From: Neostapfia colusana
Lineage: Eukaryota; Streptophyta; Magnoliopsida; Poales; Poaceae
NCBI GenBank assembly: GCA_030760725.1
Contig: JASWHV010000018.1
Location: 20,740,273-20,804,272, forward strand
Direction of reading: 5' to 3'
DNA: 64,000 nt
The translations under genes were made by a program, and so were the position numbers. Positions 10,272-20,898 of this stretch are shown piece by piece (the first letter of the stretch is position 1; every line of letters begins with the position of its first letter). The notes beneath the pieces are model-generated. The model did no database searches, was not told the DNA's origin, and was given only the letters and a program-made list of their open reading frames with translations.

Positions 10272-12527
10272 ATGGTCTCTGAGAAGAACAACGATATCCC
10301 GAAGACGAACAACAACGATGAGGAGCAAGAAGCCAAAGCCTTCGATGTGCTGAAAGAAAATCCACATGACGATGATGAAGTGAGACAGCTAAAGACATTA
10401 CTGAGAAAGAAGTTAATGACACAAAAGGGAAAAGAGGAAGAAAAGACGATGGGGAGTGGTCATCACGACTACTCCCGGTATCCTTACAACTACAACTGTC
10501 TCAATTCAAATAATCATTATTTCTCCATTCCTATGGGAAGACCCCCACAGTTTGACAGAAGTGACTACACCATGTGGAAGTACAACATGAAGATGCATCT
10601 GATATCCCTGAACCCTAGTCTGTGGCACATTGTTTGCACAAGCATCGATATTCCGGACACGGATGATGAACTCACTCTAGAACAAGAACAAGAGATTCAC
10701 AGAAACGCACAAGCCGTCACCGTGATCACATCATCACTAAGCAGAGAGGAATTCACCAAGATCGATGGGTTATAAAGTGCAAAAGAAATCTAGGATACCC
10801 TCAAGACAGCTCATGAAGGAAATAGGTCTGTACGTGAAGCCAAAATTGAGATGTTAGAAGGAGAGTTGGGGAGATTTTCTATTGAAGAAGGCGAATCACC
10901 TCAAGACATGTACAATCGGATGAAGGCACTCATCAACAAAATCCGTGCCTATGGAAGTAAGAAATGGACAGATCACGAAGTGGTCAAAAGAATGATTAGA
11001 GCCTTTATGCCAAGAAATGTCACACTTCGCTCAATGATCAGAGAGAGCCCCGGTTTTCACAAAATGACTCCCGATGAATTACTAGGGAAGATCATAAATC
11101 ATGAAATGATGGAGAAAGAAGCCCAATACGTCAAAGACTTAGCCGAACTCACCTCATCCAAAAAGAAAGAAGTTGCTCTCAAAGCAGCGTGCATACCCAA
11201 ACTCAAAGAAACTCGTGAAGACCAAGACGATGGAGATACAAGCGACGAGAGCACCAATCTTGATGACGAAGAAATGGTACTCTTCATCAAAAAGTTCAAA
11301 CGCATGATGAAGAGAAGACACGGCAACAATTCACATGAAGGCAAAAGCAAGGATAAAGGAAAATCCAAGGCTCGACGCACTTGCTACAACTGCGGAGAGT
11401 ATGGTCACTTCATGGTGGACTGTACTTATGAAGAAAACAAAAAGAAGAAGGAAACAAGATCTCAAGAAAAGAAAAATTTCAGAAAAAGAAGACAAACCCA
11501 TCAAGCTCACATTGGGAAGGAGTGGGACTCAAACGACGAGTCCCCCTCCGATGAAGAAGAAGAGACGACCACTTTCGCAGTCAAGAAACCAACTATGAGA
11601 GCCACACTCTTTCCGAACATGGGAGGACGGGACATGAACAACCACACTTGTCTTATGGCTAAGGAAGGCAAGAAAAAGGTTCGACTTACTCCTCCTATGC
11701 TAAATTCCTCCATTGATGATTTTGACAGCTCTAGTGATGATGAAGAATTGTTTAGAGGGCTAAGTAAAATTGCTTTAAAGAAAATGGAAATGTTGTCAAA
11801 CGAAATCTTTGAAAAGGAGGAACTTGTCAACCGACAAGAAGATATGCTCATCCGTGAGATGAAGAGATATCAAGAAGTTGAAAATCTTCTTGAGCTTGAG
11901 AGAGAGAAGAATGAGTCACTTGAGTTAGAGCTAGCCTTGAGTAAGGAAATTTACTCAAAGTTAGAGGACTCGCACATTGCAATCAAGGAAGAACTTGCTA
12001 ACTTGTCAAAAGTTAACAAAATCCTTGAGGTGCAAGTTGAGTCGCTCAAACAAAGTGACTCTTCTTCCTCCAAAGACATGAGCTCGACAACAATAAGAAC
12101 CTGCACTTGCTCTAGTAAGAAGAATGTAATTTCTAATACTTCAACCCCACATGACATGCATTCTTCTCAAAACGACATCTTTGATAAGGAGAAGATCAAA
12201 TATGCACGAAGTGCATATATGATCACTAGACCTCCCAATGTCAAAGATGGTCTTGGCTTTGACAGGAACAAACACATGTCTACTTCTAATCATGCTAAGA
12301 ATAGGATCATTTTTGTTAAAGAAAAATCCCATGAATCTGAGCTACAAACACTGTTCCATACATTTGATGCTTCTTGTGTTCTCATGAAAAACAAGTATGG
12401 AAAAGTCATTGCTAAATATACAGGGCCACGCCACAAGAACTTGAAAATTTGTGTGTGGGTGCCCAAGACTCTTGTGACTAACCTGAGAGGACCCAAGCAA
12501 GCTTGGGTACCTAAAACCCAGAAATAA
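10272..12527 (+). pseudogene. Copia-1 gag with two stop codons
   Basis: One reading frame of about 750 codons, broken by TAA at 10773-10775 and TAG at 10791-10793. The N-terminal part has the copia gag signature (RPPQFDRSDYTMWKYNMKMHL, then EIWDTL-like spacing). A zinc knuckle CYNCGEYGHFMVDC (CX2CX4HX4C) lies near 11384-11425, followed by a long charged coiled coil (about 11760-12060). A long coiled-coil gag tail is usual in SIRE-type elements. The product would be the capsid/nucleocapsid precursor. The first ATG after the primer binding site (10272) was taken as the start. The frame ends in TAA at 12525, and pol begins in a different frame just downstream of a TTTTGCAG. Confidence 0.9.
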
Positions 12528-12534
12528 TTCTATT

Positions 12535-15528
12535 TTGCAGGCTTACTCCTCCGGTGGATCTAAGTGGGTGCTAGATAGCGGATGCACAAATCATATGACC
12601 GGAGAGAGAGGTATGTTTGTGGAATACGAGTGCAAGAAGGATCCAAGTGAAGGTATATACTTTGGAGACAACAGCCAAGGAAAGGTCCTTGGTAGTGGTA
12701 ACATTGAAATATCCTCTCAACACACCTTATCTAATGTTTTACATGTAGACTCTCTAGATTATAATCTTTTATCAATATCTCAACTATGCGACAAAGGTTA
12801 CAACTGTTTATTCACTAATGAGGGTGTGACCGTCTTTAGAAGAAGCGATGGCTCGATTGCATTCAAGGGATTGTTGAAGGGAAAACTTTATCTTGTTGAC
12901 TTCAACAAAGATAAAGCCGAACTCAACACTTGCTTGGTTGCTAAGACCAACATGGGATGGCTGTGGCATAGACGACTAGCCGATGTTGGAATGAGAAATC
13001 TGCAGAAACTTCTAAAAGGTGGTCAAATCCGTGGTCTTAAGGATGTGGTTTTTGAAAAAGACAGGCCGTGCAGCACTTGTCAAGCAGGAAAACAGGTTGG
13101 AGCACCACACCCCGCCAAGAATGTGATGACCACCGCTAGACCGCTGGAACTTCTCCACATGGATCTCTTTGGTCCAATTGCGTACATCAGCATCGGCGGT
13201 AACAAATATGGTTTAGTAATTGTTGATGATTTTTCAAGATTTACCTGGGTATTTTTCTTGTATGATAAATCAGAAACTTAGGGAATCCTCAAGAAGTTCT
13301 TGAAAAGAGCTCAAAATGAATTCTCATCAACCGTAAAGAATATCAGAAGTGACAATGGGACAGAATTCAAGAACACCTAAGTTGAAGAATATCTCAATGA
13401 AGAAGGTATAAAGCATGAATTCTCGGCACCCTACTCTCCTCAACAGAACGGGGTGGCCGAAAGGAAGAACAGAATATTGATCGAAATGGCGAGAACAATG
13501 TTGGATGAATACAAGACGTCAGACCGATTTTGGGCAGAAGCGGTGAACACCGCTTGTCATGCCACAAATCGGTTGTACCTTCATCGACTACTAAAGAAAA
13601 CTCCATATGAGCTTCTCACGGGTAAAAAGCCTAACGTTTCCTATTTCAAAGTTTTTGGTTGCAAATGTTTTATTCTGAACAAGAAACCAAGGGCCTCAAA
13701 GTTTGCTTCGAAGTCCGATGAAGGATTCTTGCTCGGATATGAATCGAATGCCTACGCCTATCGTGTCTTCAACAAAGTGTCCGGCCTTGTTGAAGTAGCG
13801 CGTGACATAGTGTTCGATGAAACTAACGGCTCACAAGTGGAGCAAGTCGATAAGTCTATGCTAGATAAGGAGGAAGCCCCATGTGAAGCGCTGAAGAAAA
13901 TGACACTTGGTGATATCCTACCACGAGAGGAGACACAAGATGAATTTCAACAAGGAAGCAATGACCAAGGAGGAGCTCCTACACAAGATCAGGTTGAGGA
14001 AGATCAAGAAAATCAAGATGATCATGGAAGCAATGATCTAGCGGGAGATATGACACATGAAGAAAATGAAGAACAAGCAACTATACAAATTCCACACCCA
14101 AGAGTACATCAGTGTGTGCAAAGGGACCATCCTGTCAACAATATCATTGGAGATATTGCTAAGGGAGTAACTACTAGATCTCAAATTGCAAATTTTTGTG
14201 AACACTATTCTTTTGTGTCTTTTCTGGAGCCATACAGGGTAGAAGAAGTCTTAAGGGATCCAGACTGGGTGATTGCGATGCAAGAGGAGCTGAACAACTT
14301 CAAAAGAAATGAAGTGTGGGAGCTGGTGGAAAGACCAAGGGCGAACATCGTTGGAACCAAATGGGTCTTTCGGAACAAGCAAGATGAACATGGAGTAGTG
14401 ACAAGAAATAAAGCGAGGTTGGTGGCCAAAGGTTATTCTCAAGTGGAAGGTTTGGATTTCAATGAAACCTTCGCTCCTGTAGCTAGACTTGAGTCCATTC
14501 GCATTTTATTGGCATATGCTACTCACCATAATTTTAAGTTGTATCAAATGGACGTCAAGAGTGCCTTTCTCAATGGTCCGATAAAGGAGGAAGTCTATGT
14601 GGAGCAGCCACCGGGGTTCGAAGAGCAGGAGTATCCCAACCATGTCTATAAACTGCGTAAGGCTCTCTATGGCCTCAAACAGGCTCCTCGAGCCTGGTAT
14701 GAGTGCCTTAGAGATTTTCTGATTCAAAATGGATTCAAAATTGGTAAAGCTGACTATACACTCTTTACTAAACATTTTGATGATCATTTATTCGTATGTC
14801 AAATTTATGTTAATGACATTATCTTTGGATCCACTAACAAGTCCTTCTGTGAAGAATTTAGCAAAATAATGACAGACAGGTTCGAGATGTCAATGATGGG
14901 TGAATTGAAGTTCTTCTTGGGATTTCAAGTGAAGCAACTGAGAGAAGGTACATTTATAAGCCAAACTAAATATACACAAGACATTCTCAAGAAATTCAAT
15001 ATGGACAAAGCCAAGCCCATCAAGACACCCATGGCCATCAACGGACATCTCGACCTCAATGAAGACGATCCAAATGTGGACCAAAAGGTATATCGGTCCA
15101 TGATTGGCTCCTTACTATACTTATGTGCATCTAGGCCAGATATTATGCTTAGTGTTTGCATGTGTGCAAGGTTTCAAGCCGCACCTAAAGAGTGTCACTT
15201 AATTGCTGTAAAAAGAATCCTAAGGTACCTTGTGCGCACACCCAACTTGGGCCTTTGGTTTCCCAAAGGACCCAAGTTTAACTTGATAGGGTATTCCGAC
15301 GCCGACTATGCAGGATGCAAAGTCGATAGAAAGAGCACGTCAGGGACTTGTCAATTTCTTGGTAGGTCCCTAGTTTCTTGGTCATCTAAAAAGCAAAACT
15401 CCATTGCTCTTTCCACAGTGGAAGCGGAGTATGTTGCAGCCGGTAGTTGCTGTGCGCAACTACTTTGGATGCGACAAACTCTTAGGGACTACGGCTACAA
15501 TCTAAGTCACATCCCGCTTCTATGCTAA
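12535..15528 (+). pseudogene. Copia-1 pol: protease, integrase, RT, truncated RNase H
   Basis: One frame with stops at 13279-13281 and 13378-13380, both inside integrase. The order is copia-type: protease (WVLDSGCTNHMTGE, about 12565); integrase HHCC region and DDE core (LLHMDLFGP, RSDNGTEF, YSPQQNGVAERKN); then RT (KARLVAKGYSQV, QMDVKSAFLNG, ALYGLKQAPRAWY). The active-site box reads QIYVNDIIFG, so the first Asp of YVDD is Asn and polymerase activity should be lost. RNase H (GYSDADYAG, STVEAEYVAA) stops abruptly at HIPLLC, just before the third catalytic Asp, where a TAA at 15526 overlaps the start of ORF3. There is no start codon of its own; the first codon is arbitrary. Confidence 0.92.
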
Positions 15529-16562
15529 ATGTTGAATATCTGAAGTCGAAGAGGTATCCTGCCTTTCGTGAGATGGTGAAGGCGTTAGAGAGGCACAGTC
15601 TGACGGACCTGCTATCCTTTGAGTATGACTGGAACAATGAAGTAATTACCCAGTTTTACTCCACTCTCTACTTTGCTCGGGATGATGGAGACAGTCTTAC
15701 TTGGATGACTCATGGTTCAAGGTATAGTGTCACGTATGATGAATTTGCTAGGATTCTTCATCTCCAACACACTTTGGATCATGAACTGGTCATTCATAAT
15801 CTGAAACCCCTGGAGAAGGAGGAACTTGAATTTCTCTATGACAAAAGGATGCCATATGTTCCTCCCACCATCAAATATCTAAAGCCCTTCTTTGTGGTCC
15901 TAAATAGAGTCTTGAGAAAGACTATAGCTCCGAAGGATGGAGATGCAGGAACTATACAAGGAACCTTGAGGACTCTCATGAAGGTCATTAGTGGGAGGAG
16001 ACCATTCAATGTCTTTGAGTATATCTACAACGACATTATGAACATCTCAATTATCCCCAATAGGTCCTGTGGATACGCACCGTATATCATGTACATGATT
16101 GAGAAAGTGACGGGACTTGAGTTTGTCAAGGATGTCAAGCATACGGGGTTGAAGCCGCAAAAACCCACCGAGTACACTTTCCCTCCGGCTCCAACTACCC
16201 CGTCCTCTCCACCAGTGGAGAGGAGATCAAAGCAAGCTCATGATGACACTAGATCTGCAGCTGCTCCTCCTGGATCTCCACCTGCCCAAGAATCATCCAG
16301 CGGCATCCTCAAGATGCTCTCCTCCATCTTTGCCTGCTGCCGCAAGATCGAAGACAGGCAGCGCAAGGAAAAGCTTGCAAGGAAGAAACATCAACAATAC
16401 GTCAATGCCAATATCAAATCTATCTGTGCAAAGCTTGAGATTGAGCCCGTTGGATCACCGCCCGTCTCCGAGGACTCAGAGGAAGATCCTGCTCCCGTGG
16501 ATGCCGAAGTTAGTGAAGATGAAAATCAGACTGAGACTGACGGAGGAGGCAGCGATGAGTGA
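15522..16562 (+). CDS. Copia-1 ORF3, intact 346-aa protein in envelope position
   Basis: The only long undamaged ORF of Copia-1. It overlaps the pol stop by 7 bases. The N-terminal two thirds is globular (EYLKSKRYPAFREM, FEYDWNNEVITQFY, TWMTHGSRYSV). It resembles the plant transposon-associated proteins found downstream of pol in grass SIRE-type elements, sometimes called envelope-like. The C-terminal third is Pro/Ser-rich, with a short FACCRK hydrophobic/cysteine patch, a basic helix and an acidic tail. I see no signal peptide and no clear membrane span, so an envelope role is not supported by sequence. The start codon uses bases from RNase H, so the natural N-terminus was probably removed by a deletion. 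Function is unknown. Confidence 0.75.
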   Translation: MLNVEYLKSKRYPAFREMVKALERHSLTDLLSFEYDWNNEVITQFYSTLYFARDDGDSLTWMTHGSRYSVTYDEFARILHLQHTLDHELVIHNLKPLEKEELEFLYDKRMPYVPPTIKYLKPFFVVLNRVLRKTIAPKDGDAGTIQGTLRTLMKVISGRRPFNVFEYIYNDIMNISIIPNRSCGYAPYIMYMIEKVTGLEFVKDVKHTGLKPQKPTEYTFPPAPTTPSSPPVERRSKQAHDDTRSAAAPPGSPPAQESSSGILKMLSSIFACCRKIEDRQRKEKLARKKHQQYVNANIKSICAKLEIEPVGSPPVSEDSEEDPAPVDAEVSEDENQTETDGGGSDE

Positions 16563-16958
16563 TTCCCCTCGATTTTTCCCTTTTTGGTGCCTTGATGCCA
16601 AAGGGGGAGAGATTGAGATTAGATTTGGACTATTTCTATCTAGTATTAGTTATTAAGCTCTTTTGTGGTCAAGGACATGTACCTATTTTAAAATCTTGTA
16701 ATGCACTATTTCTTTTCTTATGTGTGATGCACTATGCTCTAATGCCTACTTATATGTTCACTATTGTTTGTCTTTAATCTATCACATTTTGTTTATCACA
16801 CACCTGTTAGGCACCCCATCATAAGGTGTGTGCATATGTGAGAAGCTTTTTGTGAATTCTTTATTATTCTCATATGTGCACACCTTATAAAAATCAACCT
16901 TTTATTCTCAATTGTGATATCTCAAATGGTTGTCATCAATCACCAAAAAGGGGGAGAT
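16563..16958 (+). other. Copia-1 region between ORF3 and 3' LTR, with two polypurine-tract-like sites
   Basis: AT-rich non-coding spacer. AAAGGGGGAGAGATTGAGAT lies at about 16600-16619, soon after the ORF3 stop. The canonical tract AAAAAGGGGGAGAT lies immediately before the 3' LTR. Confidence 0.7.
16945..16958 (+). promoter_or_regulatory. Copia-1 polypurine tract
   Basis: AAAAAGGGGGAGAT ends at the base before the 3' LTR (TGAAAGTGC at 16959). It is the plus-strand primer site for reverse transcription. Confidence 0.88.
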
Positions 16959-18278
16959 TGAAAGTGCATCTAGGAAATCCCTTGTGGGTTTTGGCTAATT
17001 GATGACAAGCACATGAGATCCTAATGAAATGATTGCAGGACAAACTAAGTGAACTAGCTAGGTGCGCACAAAAAGATGAAAATTAGAGTGGTGCCCGAAA
17101 AGGAAGACTTTAGTGGAATTTAGAAGAGCAAAGTAGATATAAATGTATAGGGTGTGTGTGAGAGACACATCCCAAGAGCTCATGACTTTGTGTAAGGGTA
17201 AGGGCTAATAATCAACTAAAATCCACTGAACACCGGACTAGTCCGTCCACGTATCGGACTAGTCCGGTCAGCTTACTGGAACTCAACCGGACAAGTACGG
17301 TTTTGGACCGGACTAGTCCGGTCATGTCTCTGTTGTCCTCTTTAGAGGACTGCGGACTAGTCCATCCAAGTGACAGGACTAGTCCGCTGAAGTCTCTGGA
17401 ACCACATTTCACATAGCACCGGACAAGTCCGGTTTGTGGACCGGACTAGTCCGGTTAACCCACTGAAAGTAGACCGGACAAGTCCGATCATATACCGGAC
17501 TAGTCCTGTAGTAGGTTTAACAACGGTAACTTTTTGGGAAACCCTATAAAAAGAGGTCCTTCGTCTTTTCCCTGAAAAGACACAACACATATTGTCAAAA
17601 ACTCGAACCCTAGCGCCGCCACCTGTCCCAAGAGCCCAAAACACATCTCCCCATACATCTAAGGTGCAAAAAGGCCAAGATAATTCAAATACTTGGATTT
17701 GGGATTGAGAGATCGTCGTTCTTTCGTTGTGAGCTCTTGAGGTTTGATTTCTCTACACTCATATTCTGCATTGTAATCTTTTTGAGTGTATTTGATCACC
17801 TTCTCTATAATTCTTGTGGGAGCCCTCAACGTGTGAGGTTGCCCCACAAACTCGGTGATTACCCGTGATAGTGGAGTCAAGTCGGCCTTTGTGGTGACTT
17901 GAAGAGGGAAAGGGTTAGGAACCCGGCTCTGTGTGAGCTTCCTCAACGAGGACGTAGATCTCTTGGTGAGATCGAACCTCGGTAAAAACTCGTGTCTCTT
18001 GTCTCTCATTTGTTTTACATTTTGATACATTAGATCACTAGTTTCCTAGTCATCGTTTGAGTTCCTTATAAGTTTGCACTGCATCCATACAATAAATTTA
18101 ATTTATAAAAACTGTTGTTCTCATTCCGCTGCTAAAAGATTAAATTTGTGAGACACACTTAATTAACTCAAATAATTCAGCACACCGGACTAGTCCGGTC
18201 AGTCAAGTTTCTGATAACTTTATTAAGTGTGCAGGAATCCTTTAAAGGCCTATTCACCCCCCCTCTAGGCCACATTCA
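16959..18278 (+). repeat. Copia-1 3' LTR
   Basis: 1320 bp, TGAAAGTGC … CACATTCA. It is followed by GTTAA, the target duplication. It is nearly identical to the 5' LTR, including the palindrome array and TATA box. Confidence 0.95.
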
Positions 18279-19861
18279 GTTAACCTACAAACCACTAATA
18301 TAGCAAGCGTGAGCACGTAGGCTCAGCAAGACTGATATGTCTCCTGTAAACAAGAAACTCTACATACACGAAGGATTGAACATGGTAGCTAAAATTTGCA
18401 TAAAGGACTCGCATACAGTTGATCCTTAACTTTCAGATTTATAACATCATTTTAGAGCCTTGAGACGAGCAGCATCGCAACTCCAAAATTAAACAAGAAA
18501 CACTTTGTTACCATGCTTCTTGCACAAGATGAAATAAACTTAATTTACACTATCTCTAATTCATACAAGGTCAAAATATAATTATGACACAAGACTTATC
18601 AATTCATAGTAATTCACTTCACTTCTTACTACGTCAATATTCAGTGTCCAAGTATGCTCATATAACCGTGAGCGACGGTGATTCGAACCAAGACACGCCC
18701 GTACTACACGACACGTTCACTCATCCCCGAGTTGTCGTCGGCACACTCGACCAATGTTGCACGCAGCCACCTTTCCCATGTTCATCCACCCGGGACACGG
18801 TCCCATCGACCCGAACAGCAATCTCCCTCAAGGTATATCTCCGCTGTGAGATGTTATTGAGCGAGTTACCTTCTGCTGTACTGGCGCCGAAAGCCTAAGC
18901 CGATCAAAAAAGTTCCAATATGGATCTCACGAGGTACATCGCCTTTTTAGGTCCCATTAAGCTAGTATGCGCCCGATAAACAACTCAAACTTGTCCAACA
19001 GGGCCAAGTACGGACGGACCTTAACCGACACAGGCAGGCTACGCACGCACGGACCTCATCCTGCTGCTCTCTACCTCTCTGCCCGGTCTCAACTTTTTCT
19101 TTGTGAATTTTCATCAGGTTTCTAATCATCAATCCGTACCGAGATGATCTCATGCCCTAAGCTCACTAGTAGCCAACTACTCGACTTTTACCGGTCCATC
19201 CAAATGAACATTTAAGCGTAGCCTAATTCACTCGGTGAGGTGCTAATCTACCCATTCTCTCTTAGGTTCCATTTGGACATGCAATTGGGTATTCACATCA
19301 TATAGACCTAATGCACATCATAATCTCATACCTATAGAGTTTATAAATGAAAAGACTTTATAAAAAGATAGCTTCAATGCAAACCGGGGCTTGCCTGTTT
19401 TGCAGATTACTAATAGTCTATAAACTAGTTAGTGTTGATGATCACTTGAGGCTTGATCACTTGATTTCCTTGCTCCTTGATCTAAGCTTCAGTTGCTCCA
19501 CCAATCTCCACGTTAATCACTACACGTTATGAACATGCACATGTATTTAATTGTAAATATTTTGCTATCGATGCCTAATTACAAGTTGAAAACAGAACTC
19601 TGTTGAGAAGTTGGAATGGAACTGATCCTAGTTGAATAGGAAGGGATTTAGCAAATGGGATCAAGTGCTAAGTGTTCTTCCTACTTGTTGTATTTTTACT
19701 TAAGCAAGTATACTAAAAAGTACTGATCCAGAACTCAAATTTAGCTGAGAATTTTCATGTGAGTTCCTTGTCACAAGAAAGCATTCTCGACCAAAATTCA
19801 AGATTGTTCATTCAGTAGTTCACCCAAAAGAATTCCATAAGCATTTAGTAAATATAGGAGT
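18279..19861 (-). repeat. Gypsy-1 5' LTR, piece 2
   Basis: Continues the LTR after Copia-1. It shares CTCAGCAAG, CAATCAAACAAGAAAC and the GCAAACCGGGGCTTGCCTG block with the LTRs at 21200-22350 and 48540-49610. It ends at GCATTTAGTAAATATAGGAGT, where the Tat-lineage LTR begins. No gene is present; scattered short frames are chance. Confidence 0.8.
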
Positions 19862-20898
19862 TGTCGGTACCCTGCAGACCGAATACCCCCGCGTAGTGGG
19901 CAAAAGATAGCCTGAGCCCCACCTCCCTGTTGAGGTGGGCCCCAGTGTAGCCACGTGTCCTTGGCTCCATGGTCAGCCCTGGGGCTGCCATGAGCACTTG
20001 AGTTCCGGAGATGGCACATGCCCTGGGCTCCGGTCCGAGCCTCCCCGCTGAGGTGAGGTCCAGAGCTGCCACGTGTCCCCTGGCTCAGAGCCACATCCCT
20101 ACTGAGGACAGCTCCGGTGCTGACACATGCCCCGGGCTCTGGTCTGAGCCTCCCCGCTGAGGTGAAGTCCAGAGCTGCCACGTGTCCCCTAGCTCAGAGA
20201 CACCTCCCTACTGAGGACAGCTCCGGTGCTGACACATGCCCTGGGCTCCGGTCCGAGCCTCCCCACTGAGGTGAGGTCCGGAGCTGCCACATGTCCCCTG
20301 GCTCAGAGCCACCTCCCTGCTGAGGACAGCTACAGTGCTGACACGTGCCCTAGGCTCCGCTCCGAGCCTCCCCGCTGAGGTGAGGTCCGGAGCTGCCACG
20401 TGTCCCCTAGCTCAGAGCCACCTCCCTGCTGAGGACAACTCCGGTGTTGACACGTGCCCTGAGCTCCGGTCCGAGCCTCTCCGCTGAGGTGAGGTCCGAA
20501 GCTGCCACATGTCCCCTGGCTCAATCCACCTCCATGTTGAGGACAGCTCCGGTGCTGTCACGTGCCCTGGGCTCCGGTCCGAGCCTCCCCGCTGAGGCGA
20601 GGTCCGGAGCTGCCACATGTCCCCTAGCTTAGAGCCCATCGACAAGAGCTCCAGAGCCGCCACGTGCCCCACGATCCATCGTGGGCTGTGGGTTGAAGAA
20701 GTCAAGAAGGAAGTGCTTTGTGAGGCATCGCATTCAAGGCTCGTGCCTTCCCCAGAAGCATGGCGCACTACGCACGCCTTCGTCCTCTACCCGTTCGTCA
20801 TTATGGTGACAAGACAGGACGACAAGGCGTGACAGCAGTACAGTGCCGCCCAACAGCACGAAGCCGCCCGAGCAGGGCGAGTGTGAGAGCCCGACACC
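19862..20898 (+). repeat. Tat element 5' LTR, cut by Gypsy-3
   Basis: TGTCGGTACCCTGCAGACCG start, then Pro-codon-like GC-rich repeats. I see no TATA box, whereas the related solo LTR has one about 690 bp in. The LTR is therefore probably broken before its promoter by Gypsy-3 at about 20899. Confidence 0.72.
20027..20680. repeat. 109-bp tandem repeat, about six copies, in Tat LTR
   Basis: Copies beginning GCTCCGGTCCGAGCCTCC start at 20027, 20136, 20245, 20354, 20463 and 20571, with spacings of 109, 109, 109, 109 and 108. Each holds CTGCCACGTGTCCCC (a CACGTG E-box core). One and a bit copies survive in the 3' LTR (38404, 38513). Open frames on both strands here come from the repeat. Confidence 0.92.

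Larger units (their letters stand above)
8898..18278 (+). mobile_element. Copia-1: complete SIRE/Maximus-type copia retrotransposon with ORF3
   Basis: A 9381-bp element with two 1320-bp LTRs starting TGAAAGTGC and ending CACATTCA. It has a primer binding site, gag, pol, a third ORF in the envelope position and a polypurine tract. The perfect 5-bp target duplication GTTAA (8893-8897 and 18279-18283) shows a clean single insertion into the Gypsy-1 LTR. Long LTRs, coiled-coil-rich gag and an extra 3' ORF are typical of the SIRE/Maximus lineage. The coding region is disabled by four stops, a YVDD to YVND change and a truncated RNase H. Confidence 0.95.

Noticed and set aside
15522..16562. ORF3 as a captured host gene
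   Set aside because: Position between pol and polypurine tract and similarity to proteins seen in the same place in grass SIRE-type elements favour an element gene.
19798..20768. Overlapping ORFs on both strands around 20 kb
   Set aside because: Generated by the 109-bp tandem repeat (109 is not a multiple of 3, so frames rotate); no family match.
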